Positions 15,237-20,566 of a stretch of DNA of 20,889 nucleotides are shown one piece after another; positions within the stretch are counted from its first letter, which is position 1, and the number at the start of each line of letters is the position of its first letter. Below the pieces are notes generated by a model. It ran no database searches, was not told the DNA's origin, and worked only from the letters and a program-made list of their open reading frames with translations. This DNA is from JAAZNV01 sp049297375 (lineage in GTDB: Bacteria > Patescibacteriota > WWE3 > UBA101185 > UBA10185), in assembly GCA_049297375.1 (NCBI GenBank), contig JBAQUF010000025.1, positions 1-20,889 on the forward strand. The letters are read 5' to 3'. A program made the translations under genes and the position numbers.

Positions 15237-15899
15237 ATGAATAGGAATATCAAGAAGCTGACAATTAGAGCATACGATGCTATAGCCAAAACTTACTCTA
15301 AACAAAACAAAGGTTATGACTTTTGGTCAAATGAACTTGAAGATATATTGAATTTATTAGATAACTTATATACAAAGAAACAACGTATTAATTTTTTAGA
15401 TTTAGGGTGTGGAAGTGCTGGTGTAGCAAGGGTGATAGTTGAAAAAGGTATTACATACACTGGTATTGACCTTTCAACAAGTATGTTAGATATAGCAAGA
15501 AAAGAATTTCCCAAAGCAACTTTTCTAAAAATGGATGTAACGTGTCTTAAATTTAAAAAACAATCATTTGATATTATTTGGGCTTCAGCTATATTACTTC
15601 ATTTAGATTATTTTGACTTAGTTAAAACTTTATCTGAAATTAAACGTGTGTTAAAAACACACGGGTTAGTATTTATCTCTATGGAAAAACGTAAGAAGAA
15701 AGAATTGAAGGAAAGTATAAAACTATCCAAAAAAGAAGGTAAAGAAATTAAAAGGTATTTTGCATTGTATTCAAAAACGGAATTTTCAACAATACTAAAG
15801 GCAAATGGCTTCAGAATACTGAAGTTTGTTAATAAGCCAGAGTTACATAGTGATAAAGAATGGCTTTGTTTCTTTTGCAGTAAGGATTCCAATTGTTAA
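15237..15899 (+). CDS. Class I SAM-dependent methyltransferase
   Basis: The 220-residue protein has a Rossmann-fold methyltransferase core: motif I FLDLGCGSAG (53-62), the acidic residue after beta 2 in YTGIDLS (D78), a motif II-like MDVTCL (D100) and FDIIWASAILLHL (motif III region). The C-terminal part is lysine-rich (MEKRKKKELKESIKLSKK). The N-terminal RAYDAIAKTYSKQ is the common start of UbiE/MenG-type small-molecule methyltransferases, but the substrate is unknown. The gene starts 9 nt after the CCA end of tRNA-Arg, without promoter or Shine-Dalgarno of its own, so its mRNA is probably released by tRNA 3' processing. Confidence 0.85.
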   Translation: MNRNIKKLTIRAYDAIAKTYSKQNKGYDFWSNELEDILNLLDNLYTKKQRINFLDLGCGSAGVARVIVEKGITYTGIDLSTSMLDIARKEFPKATFLKMDVTCLKFKKQSFDIIWASAILLHLDYFDLVKTLSEIKRVLKTHGLVFISMEKRKKKELKESIKLSKKEGKEIKRYFALYSKTEFSTILKANGFRILKFVNKPELHSDKEWLCFFCSKDSNC

Positions 15900-16063
15900 C
15901 TACGTACGCATAGTTGGTTAGGTTTATATTTTATATATTCTTCTTTTTCAAATCTTTTCATACATCTTCAATTTAGAAAATATAAATAATTAAATTCCAT
16001 TTCATACTCTTTCATTTTATTTTTAAAAATATTTTTAGAAAATTATTTATTAAGTATTGACAT

Positions 16064-16093
16064 TTGATTAAATTAAAATCACAATTTTATTAT
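16064..16093 (+). promoter_or_regulatory. Promoter candidate of the acidic/basic mini-operon
   Basis: TTGATT (16064-16069) lies 18 nt before TATTAT (16088-16093). An overlapping alternative is TTGACA (16057-16062) with CACAAT (16080-16085) at 17 nt. The first would start transcription at about 16100, right at the leader ORF ATG. Confidence 0.45.
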
Positions 16094-16101
16094 TAAAGAA
16101 A

Positions 16102-16143
16102 ATGAATAAAACCTGCCCAAAAAATTTGAGGAATAAAATTTAA
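16102..16143 (+). CDS. Possible 13-residue leader peptide
   Basis: An ATG frame encodes MNKTCPKNLRNKI and stops 8 nt before the hairpin at 16152. It has no Shine-Dalgarno but would sit at the very 5' end of the transcript, so it could be translated as a leaderless message. Its position before a terminator-like hairpin resembles transcription-attenuation leaders, but no run of a single regulatory codon is seen. It may be a chance frame. Confidence 0.3.
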   Translation: MNKTCPKNLRNKI

Positions 16144-16151
16144 AAAATTAG

Positions 16152-16186
16152 AAACACTTTGTTTTAATGCAAAGTGTTTTTGTGTT
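16152..16186 (+). terminator. Terminator-like hairpin upstream of the acidic protein gene (possible attenuator)
   Basis: A perfect 10-bp stem (AAACACTTTG 16152-16161 with CAAAGTGTTT 16170-16179, 8-nt loop) is followed by a T-rich tract. It ends only a few bases before AGGAGG at 16190. No promoter is visible between hairpin and gene, so transcription of the gene must read through it. Confidence 0.65.
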
Positions 16187-16204
16187 TTTAGGAGGTGTAT
16201 TCGT

Positions 16205-16402
16205 TTGTTGACAAAAGAAGAAATTAAAAAGAAGTTAGAAGAAGATCAAAGTTATACATTGCCTGATGATGCAACTGATGAAGAATGGGATACATATCTT
16301 GAAGTTAAGAATGAAAAGAGTGGAAATATAGAAGAAGAAAAAGAGGAAGATGATGAATTTGATCAACCAGATGAAGAGGAAGAAATTGAAGAAGAATTAT
16401 AG
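16205..16402 (+). CDS. Small highly acidic protein of unknown function
   Basis: The 65-residue product starts with TTG, 9 nt after a textbook AGGAGG (16190-16195). The N-terminal half (LTKEEIKKKLEEDQSYTLPDDATDEEWDTYLEVKN) looks foldable, with a predicted helix and a DEEW motif. From about residue 40 it becomes a tail of nearly pure Glu/Asp. I count 30 acidic and 7 basic residues, net about -23. No family is recognised. The next gene, 50 nt downstream, encodes an extremely basic 30-residue peptide, so charge pairing or a shared nucleic-acid or ribosome role is conceivable. The strong Shine-Dalgarno contrasts with the SD-less genes around it. Confidence 0.75.
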   Translation: MLTKEEIKKKLEEDQSYTLPDDATDEEWDTYLEVKNEKSGNIEEEKEEDDEFDQPDEEEEIEEEL

Positions 16403-16452
16403 TTTGTTTTAATTGGTGTACTTAATTAAAAGGCAAAAGGAGGGCCCCTAAC

Positions 16453-16545
16453 ATGCCAGTAAAGAAAAAGAAGAAAGCAGCAAAGAAAGCTGTAAAGAAG
16501 GTAGTTAAGAAAAAGAGAAAAACAACCAAGAAAAAGAAGAAGTAA
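16453..16545 (+). CDS. 30-residue lysine-rich protein
   Basis: An ATG 10 nt after AAAGGAGG (16435-16442) opens a 30-residue frame beginning MPVKKKKKAAKKAVKKVVKK and ending in five lysines. I count 18 lysines and one arginine, net about +19. The AAKKAVKK pattern resembles histone H1-like or HU-tail repeats and some tiny ribosomal proteins, but there is no match I can name. It forms a two-gene unit with the acidic protein, closed by the hairpin at 16563-16603. The strong ribosome-binding site, correct spacing and terminator make it a credible gene despite its size. Confidence 0.65.
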   Translation: MPVKKKKKAAKKAVKKVVKKKRKTTKKKKK

Positions 16546-16562
16546 CCTTCTCTTGACAATGT

Positions 16563-16606
16563 AAACAGCGGTTTGAGTAGCTTAGGCAAAAAAGCCGCTG
16601 TTTTCG
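16563..16606 (+). terminator. Terminator of the acidic/basic mini-operon
   Basis: A 9-bp GC-containing stem (AAACAGCGG 16563-16571 with CCGCTGTTT 16595-16603) encloses a 23-nt loop and is followed by a short, interrupted T tract. The long loop makes it imperfect. Confidence 0.5.
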
Positions 16607-16628
16607 TTCCTTGGCAGTGTATATAATG

Positions 16629-16634
16629 TATAAT
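16629..16634 (+). promoter_or_regulatory. -10 element of tRNA-Lys
   Basis: TATAAT ends 11 nt before the tRNA 5' end. A second TATAAT lies at 16622-16627, overlapping the same AT block. Confidence 0.5.
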
Positions 16635-16645
16635 ACTTAGAATAT

Positions 16646-16720
16646 GGGGACGTAGCTCAGTGGTAGAGCATTCGGCTCTTAACCGAAGTGTCGAGGGTTC
16701 GAGTCCCTCCGTCCTCACCA
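16646..16720 (+). tRNA. tRNA-Lys(CUU)
   Basis: Acceptor GGGGACG/CGTCCTC (one G-U pair), D arm GCTC/GAGC, anticodon stem TTCGG/CCGAA around CTCTTAA (anticodon CTT), T arm GAGGG-TTCGAGT-CCCTC, then A73 and encoded CCA. Confidence 0.97.
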
Positions 16721-16740
16721 AAGTGTTAATATATCTACAT

Positions 16741-17352
16741 ATGAAGGAACTTGTTAACTTATTCTACGAAATTGGAACTCTAAGGAAAATTAAAAGAAGT
16801 TATCATATCAATGTCTTACAAGATACTGAATCTGTTGCAGAACACTCACATAGAGCGATGCTTATATCCTACTTTTTGGCAAAGAAAGTAGGTGCAGATC
16901 CATATAAGTGTATATTAATGGCTTCTTTGCACGATTTAGCTGAAGCTAGAACAGGAGATTCAAACTGGGTACAAAAATCGTATATAACTCAAGATGAGGA
17001 TAAAGCTACAGAAGAACAACTGCTTCCGTTAAGGGATTTGTCAAAGGATCTGTTTAGGTTACTTAGTGAATATAAAGAAAGAAAAACGCTTGAATCCCAA
17101 GTAACAAAAGATGCAGATAATATTGAGTATGTTTTATCGCTTAGAGAATTAGAATTGACTGGTAACAAAGAAGCAACACGAAGGCTAAATTCTGAAAATA
17201 CATTCCTGGATAAATTGTTTACTGAGGAAGCTAAAGCAATAGTTATCTTAATAAAGAAAACTGGTCCAACAGAATGGACACAAAAGGATTTAAGAATAAG
17301 TCATAAGAGCTATAAAGAATTTGCTAAAAGCAAAAAGAGTCCCAAGCGATAA
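16741..17352 (+). CDS. HD-domain hydrolase (YfbR/HDDC2-like 5'-deoxynucleotidase)
   Basis: The 203-residue protein has the HD-superfamily metal site: SVAEHSHRA (H35), ASLHDLAEARTGD (H64-D65) and KDADNIEY (D126 region). The wording and length fit the YfbR/HDDC2 group of 5'-deoxyribonucleotidases, which dephosphorylate dNMPs; a role in nucleotide-pool balance is inference from family. A lysine-rich C-terminus follows. The ATG at 16741 is chosen because the open frame upstream to 16660 lies inside tRNA-Lys. The start is 20 nt after the tRNA CCA; a TAATAT 10-14 nt upstream could be its own -10 box. There is no Shine-Dalgarno. Confidence 0.88.
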   Translation: MKELVNLFYEIGTLRKIKRSYHINVLQDTESVAEHSHRAMLISYFLAKKVGADPYKCILMASLHDLAEARTGDSNWVQKSYITQDEDKATEEQLLPLRDLSKDLFRLLSEYKERKTLESQVTKDADNIEYVLSLRELELTGNKEATRRLNSENTFLDKLFTEEAKAIVILIKKTGPTEWTQKDLRISHKSYKEFAKSKKSPKR

Positions 17353-17428
17353 AATAAGACCAAAATTATTTAGCCGTCCAGTTTACGTTTACTCTTTCTT
17401 AATTGTTTAAATATGTTTTAATAGATTC

Positions 17429-18052
17429 ATGAGTAAGACTTTAATATTTGATTTTGATGGAACACTAGCAGATACATTATCCTACTCCGTTAACTATGCT
17501 TATGAGTTTAATAGAAAAAGAAAACTTCTTTCCAGAGAAAGAATTAACTTAGAAGAATTTAGAAAAATGGGGTTGTATGATTTTATTAAAACCTTAGGGG
17601 TTAGAAAAAGAGATTTGTTTTGGTTTTTATTCCAAATTCAAAGAAAGATGCATAAAGAAATAAAAAACATTAGTACATTTAATGGTTTGCCGGAAGTATT
17701 AAAGGAATTGAAATCAAGAAATGTAAAGATAGGAATAGTTACATCTAACTCCAAAAGAAATGCAGTTAAGTTTATAAAGAACAATAACTTAAATGATTTT
17801 GATTTTATATACAGTACATTTAGTTATTTAGGAAAGGGCAGATTAATAAGAAAAGCTATCAAGAAGTATAAATTAAACAAGAATGATGTTATATATATTG
17901 GGGATGAAATGAGAGATATAGATGCAGCAAGATCTTCTGGGGTAAAAAGTGCTTCAGTTACTTGGGGCTACAACTTAGAATCTGTTTTATCCTCAAATAA
18001 TCCTGATTTCATGATTTATCAGCCAAAAGATCTTTTCAAGCTTTTAGACTAG
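17429..18052 (+). CDS. HAD-superfamily phosphatase
   Basis: The 207-residue protein has motif I DFDGTLADT (D8 nucleophile, D10 acid/base), a helical cap (about 15-85), motif II VTSNS (about 109-113), the motif III lysine in GKGRLIRKA, and motif IV GDEMRDIDAARSSG (about 158-171). This is a phosphoglycolate phosphatase-like HAD with a type 1 cap; the substrate is not determinable. The 76-nt upstream gap is AT-rich with TTTAAT about 9 nt before the ATG and no Shine-Dalgarno. Confidence 0.9.
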   Translation: MSKTLIFDFDGTLADTLSYSVNYAYEFNRKRKLLSRERINLEEFRKMGLYDFIKTLGVRKRDLFWFLFQIQRKMHKEIKNISTFNGLPEVLKELKSRNVKIGIVTSNSKRNAVKFIKNNNLNDFDFIYSTFSYLGKGRLIRKAIKKYKLNKNDVIYIGDEMRDIDAARSSGVKSASVTWGYNLESVLSSNNPDFMIYQPKDLFKLLD

Positions 18053-18061
18053 TGCTAATAT
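18053..18061 (+). promoter_or_regulatory. Extended -10 element before the 47-residue basic gene
   Basis: TGC-TAATAT directly follows the HAD stop codon. It predicts initiation near 18068 and a leader of about 25 nt that contains the Shine-Dalgarno sequence. Confidence 0.4.
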
Positions 18062-18092
18062 TCTTTAGTTAAGGACATGAAAGGAGAGATTC

Positions 18093-18236
18093 TTGTCTCA
18101 AGACTTTAGGAATGTGAATGGAAATGCTTTAAGAGTTAGTACATTCAAGAGAACACACAAACCTCGTTTCTTAAGGCAAAATGGTAAGGAAAAAACAGGC
18201 TTGTTAAACGGTAAGAAAAAGAAAAGAAGAAAGTAA
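18093..18236 (+). CDS. 47-residue basic protein, ribosomal-protein-like
   Basis: A TTG codon 6 nt after AGGAG (18082-18086) opens a frame whose product begins MSQDFRNVNGNALRVSTFKR, has a middle THKPRFLRQNGKEKTG and ends GKKKKRRK. The composition and basic tail recall small ribosomal proteins such as bL34, bS21 or bTHX, but I cannot assign it to any of them. An ATG at 18078 gives only a 10-codon frame, so TTG is preferred. A strong terminator starts 11 nt after the stop. Promoter, ribosome-binding site and terminator together make it a convincing stand-alone gene. Confidence 0.7.
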   Translation: MSQDFRNVNGNALRVSTFKRTHKPRFLRQNGKEKTGLLNGKKKKRRK

Positions 18237-18246
18237 ATTTATTGTT

Positions 18247-18276
18247 AGCCCGGTGTTTTTATTATCCGGGCTTTTT
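18247..18276 (+). terminator. Intrinsic terminator
   Basis: A 7-bp GC-rich stem (AGCCCGG 18247-18253 with CCGGGCT 18266-18272, 12-nt loop) is followed by TTTTATAT. It closes the 47-residue basic gene. Confidence 0.85.
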
Positions 18277-18313
18277 ATATTCTCTTAATTACTGATAAAA
18301 TATCCTTGAATTA

Positions 18314-18398
18314 GCCAGAGTGGTGGAATTGGTATACACGCAGTCTTCAGAAGGCTGTGCCGCAAGGTTTGCAGGTTCGAGTCCTGTCTCTGGCACCA
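18314..18398 (+). tRNA. tRNA-Leu(CAG)
   Basis: Class II tRNA: acceptor GCCAGAG/CTCTGGC, anticodon stem CAGTC/GGCTG around TTCAGAA (anticodon CAG), a long variable arm (about TGCCGCAAGGTTT), T arm GCAGG-TTCGAGT-CCTGT, A73 and encoded CCA. A TAAAAT at 18296-18301 is its likely -10. Confidence 0.95.
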
Positions 18399-18423
18399 TT
18401 TTAAAGTTTTAAGAGCGTTGGAG

Positions 18424-18429
18424 TATAAT
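18424..18429 (+). promoter_or_regulatory. -10 element of tRNA-Leu(AAG)
   Basis: TATAAT ends 11 nt before the tRNA 5' end. It probably also drives the DUF2207 gene, which starts 6 nt after the tRNA. Confidence 0.5.
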
Positions 18430-18440
18430 TTACGTATCTA

Positions 18441-18527
18441 GGGCGGGTGGCGGAATTGGCATACGCGTTAGCCTAAGGAGCTAATGGGGTAAAACCCGTG
18501 CAGGTTCAAGTCCTGTCCCGCCCACCA
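18441..18527 (+). tRNA. tRNA-Leu(AAG), A34 tRNA
   Basis: Class II tRNA: acceptor GGGCGGG/CCCGCCC (perfect), anticodon stem TTAGC/GCTAA (perfect) around CTAAGGA, giving anticodon AAG at 18475-18477. It has a long variable arm, T arm GCAGG-TTCAAGT-CCTGT, A73 and encoded CCA. Adenosine at position 34 is unusual outside tRNA-Arg(ACG) in bacteria and would need deamination to inosine by a TadA-type enzyme to read CUC and CUA. Confidence 0.93.
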
Positions 18528-18533
18528 AAAGAA

Positions 18534-20231
18534 ATGAAAAAGAATCTTAAATACTTAATAATATTTGCTTTAGCTTTTGGTTTATCTTTATCCAAAAACG
18601 TAGTTAAATCTGCATTTGCTGAATCCATTAAGGACTTTCAGTCAAACATAACAATAAACAAAAACGGAACTATATCTGTTGAGGAAGTTATTCTTTATGA
18701 CTTTGGATTTCAGGAAAAGCATGGAATATTTAGAAATATACCAATTAACAAAGAGAACAACGATGGAAAGATATATAAACTAGATATAAATATCCAGTCT
18801 GTGCTCGATGAAAAAGGAAATTCATATACTTATACAACATCTAAAGACTCAGAATATACATCTATTAAAATGGGTGATGCTGATAAGTTAATAACTGGAG
18901 AGCATACCTATGTTATTAAATACCTAGTATCTGGTGCTGTTACATACTTTTCTGATCATGATGAACTTTATTGGAATTTTACAGGTAATGAATGGGATAT
19001 GCCCATCTTATCTGCTTCTTCAAAGATAAAGCTTGGTGATGGTACAAATGGAGAATTCTTAAATGTTATTTGTTATGAAGGTATTAAAGGAAGTACATCT
19101 CAAAATTGCTCCAAGAGTATTGACCAGACAATCAAGAACGTTGCAATTGTATCTTCAAGTAAGCCTTTAGCAGCAAAAGAAGGGTTAACATTTGCAGTCT
19201 CCTTCCCAAAAGGCTTAGTGGATATTTTAGAGCCTAAGGAAGATAAATCAGGGATTATTGACTCGATTGTATCAGCAATAGCTACCATTTTAGCTTTGCT
19301 TTGGTTTATTGTTCTTCCTGGAAAGATCTTAATAGATTCAATTAAAGAAAAGAAACTTACTAAAAAGAATGAAAGAATACTACCAGCATGGTTTGAGCCA
19401 CCGCAGTATGAAGATAAAGTTGTTTTTTCTCCAGCAGAAACCGGTTTTATCATTGATAAGGTTATAGATCATAAAGAACTTACTGGTACCCTTATTCAAC
19501 TTGCTCAAAGAGGATATTTAAGGATTAAACATGAAGGTAAGAGTAAATTTATACTTATTAAAACTAAAGATTATGCAGAAGATGTAAGTGTTAAGGATTT
19601 TGAAAGAAATATACTTGATGTAATTTTTAAGAACAAAGATGAAGTAAACATCAAAGACTTAAAAGATTCTCAATCATTCTTAAAATGTGTTCAAAGTTTT
19701 AAGAAAGATATTGAAGAGGAGTTGGTTGAAAAGCAAATGTTTGAAAAGAAACCATCAAGTATTGAAACAAAAATGATTGCCCTTGGAATGTTTGGTTTAC
19801 TTACTGGCAATATCCTTTTGGCTATTTCAGCTTTTGTATTTGGTAGAAAATCTACTAAAAGAACTCTTATTGGAATAGAGAAGTATTCGGAAGCTAAGTC
19901 ATTATTTAATTTTCTTAAGAGTCAAGATGATAAGCTTGATTTCCAAGCTCAAAATCAAATGTTTTTTGAGAAGCTTTTACCATATGCTACTGCGTTTGGA
20001 GTGGAAAGAATATGGGCAGAAAGATTTAAGGATTTAAAGATGATTAAACCTGATTGGTACGATGGAGATGATTTTTCTGATGTTATGGCATTAAGCTACA
20101 TGTCACATAGTCTTGCTGGCTCTATTCATTCTTCTATGACTCCTACTTCTAGTTCATCAGGATTTTCTTCTGGTTTTTCTGGAGGATCTTCAGGTGGAGG
20201 CGGAGGTGGCGGTGGAGGAGGAAGTTGGTAG
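18534..20231 (+). CDS. DUF2207 membrane protein with glycine-rich tail
   Basis: The 565-residue protein has a signal peptide (about 1-29, ending KSAFAES) and an extracytoplasmic DUF2207 domain (about 32-235). The domain contains EEVILYDFGFQEKHGIFRNIP and WNFTGNEWDMPI. A transmembrane helix follows (about 244-266), then a predicted cytoplasmic part with WFEPPQYEDKVVFSPAETG and a winged-helix-like LTGTLIQLAQRGYLRI segment, one more hydrophobic stretch (about 415-437), and a tail of Ser/Gly ending in ten glycines plus SW. This is the usual layout of DUF2207 proteins, widespread in single-membrane bacteria with no known biochemical role. The ATG lies 6 nt after the CCA of tRNA-Leu(AAG), so the frame upstream, which runs inside the tRNA, is excluded. 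Confidence 0.9.
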   Translation: MKKNLKYLIIFALAFGLSLSKNVVKSAFAESIKDFQSNITINKNGTISVEEVILYDFGFQEKHGIFRNIPINKENNDGKIYKLDINIQSVLDEKGNSYTYTTSKDSEYTSIKMGDADKLITGEHTYVIKYLVSGAVTYFSDHDELYWNFTGNEWDMPILSASSKIKLGDGTNGEFLNVICYEGIKGSTSQNCSKSIDQTIKNVAIVSSSKPLAAKEGLTFAVSFPKGLVDILEPKEDKSGIIDSIVSAIATILALLWFIVLPGKILIDSIKEKKLTKKNERILPAWFEPPQYEDKVVFSPAETGFIIDKVIDHKELTGTLIQLAQRGYLRIKHEGKSKFILIKTKDYAEDVSVKDFERNILDVIFKNKDEVNIKDLKDSQSFLKCVQSFKKDIEEELVEKQMFEKKPSSIETKMIALGMFGLLTGNILLAISAFVFGRKSTKRTLIGIEKYSEAKSLFNFLKSQDDKLDFQAQNQMFFEKLLPYATAFGVERIWAERFKDLKMIKPDWYDGDDFSDVMALSYMSHSLAGSIHSSMTPTSSSSGFSSGFSGGSSGGGGGGGGGGSW

Positions 20232-20256
20232 TTTATAGAGAACACAGCTTCTGTAA

Positions 20257-20265
20257 TGCTATAAT
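20257..20265 (+). promoter_or_regulatory. Extended -10 promoter of tRNA-Gly/tRNA-Phe
   Basis: TGC-TATAAT is a consensus extended -10 ending 10 nt before tRNA-Gly. tRNA-Phe follows 22 nt after tRNA-Gly and likely shares this promoter. Confidence 0.6.
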
Positions 20266-20275
20266 ATCTTAGCTT

Positions 20276-20352
20276 GCGACGGTAGTTCAGTTGGTTAGAA
20301 CGTCTCCTTGCCAAGGAGAAGGTCGCCGGTTCGAGTCCGGTCCGTCGCTCCA
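20276..20352 (+). tRNA. tRNA-Gly(GCC)
   Basis: Acceptor GCGACGG/CCGTCGC, D arm GTTC/GAAC, anticodon stem TCTCC/GGAGA around TTGCCAA (anticodon GCC), T arm GCCGG-TTCGAGT-CCGGT, T73 and encoded CCA. Confidence 0.97.
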
Positions 20353-20374
20353 AGTATGTATTAGTAAAGTGTAA

Positions 20375-20450
20375 GGGGCGGTAGCCAAGGTGGTCACGGC
20401 ACCGGTCTGAAAAACCGGCTATGTGGGTTCGACTCCCACCCTCCCCACCA
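20375..20450 (+). tRNA. tRNA-Phe(GAA)
   Basis: Acceptor GGGGCGG/CCTCCCC with one C-U mismatch at 5:68 (20379 and 20442), anticodon stem CCGGT/ACCGG around CTGAAAA (anticodon GAA), T arm GTGGG-TTCGACT-CCCAC, A73 and encoded CCA. Confidence 0.96.
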
Positions 20451-20470
20451 TATTATCACTGCTTTTATCC

Positions 20471-20491
20471 ACAACAAAAACCAGTTGTTTT
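20471..20491 (+). terminator. Weak terminator after tRNA-Phe
   Basis: A 5-bp stem ACAAC/GTTGT (20471-20475 with 20484-20488) is followed by TTT and further AT-rich sequence. The stem is short and AT-rich. Confidence 0.3.
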
Positions 20492-20566
20492 AAATTTTAT
20501 AGAGGATGAAAAGTCGAACTAAATCTTCAATGTATGAGGTATTTATATCTAATTAGAGAACTAGAA

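Larger units (their letters stand above)
15900..16204 (+). other. AT-rich intergenic region with promoter, leader ORF and hairpin
   Basis: This 305-nt gap is very AT-rich and has no long reading frame. The first 160 nt show nothing beyond low-complexity AT sequence. The rest holds the promoter candidate (16064-16093), a 13-codon leader frame (16102-16143), a terminator-like hairpin (16152-16179) and a strong Shine-Dalgarno (16190-16195) for the acidic protein gene. Confidence 0.6.

Noticed and set aside
15900..16060. AT-rich gap as a possible replication origin or mobile-element scar
   Set aside because: No DnaA-box cluster, inverted terminal repeats or gene remnants were seen; it is plain low-complexity AT sequence.
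16422..16721. Minus-strand 99-residue frame beginning MVRTEGLEPSTLRLRAEC
   Set aside because: It is the antisense of tRNA-Lys (a recurrent database artefact with this wording) continuing through the antisense of the basic mini-gene.
16660..16740. Upstream start for the HD-domain protein
   Set aside because: The added residues are translated from tRNA-Lys sequence and are not family-like.
18498..18533. Upstream start for the DUF2207 protein
   Set aside because: The extra 12 codons lie inside tRNA-Leu(AAG); the signal peptide begins at the methionine at 18534.
20160..20222. GGA/GGT repeat at the end of the DUF2207 gene as a microsatellite
   Set aside because: It encodes the Ser/Gly tail that is normal for DUF2207 proteins, so no separate repeat element is called.
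20126..20353. Minus-strand frame with MERRTGLEPATFSLARRR and a polyproline run
   Set aside because: It is the antisense of tRNA-Gly plus the antisense of the glycine-rich tail of the DUF2207 gene.
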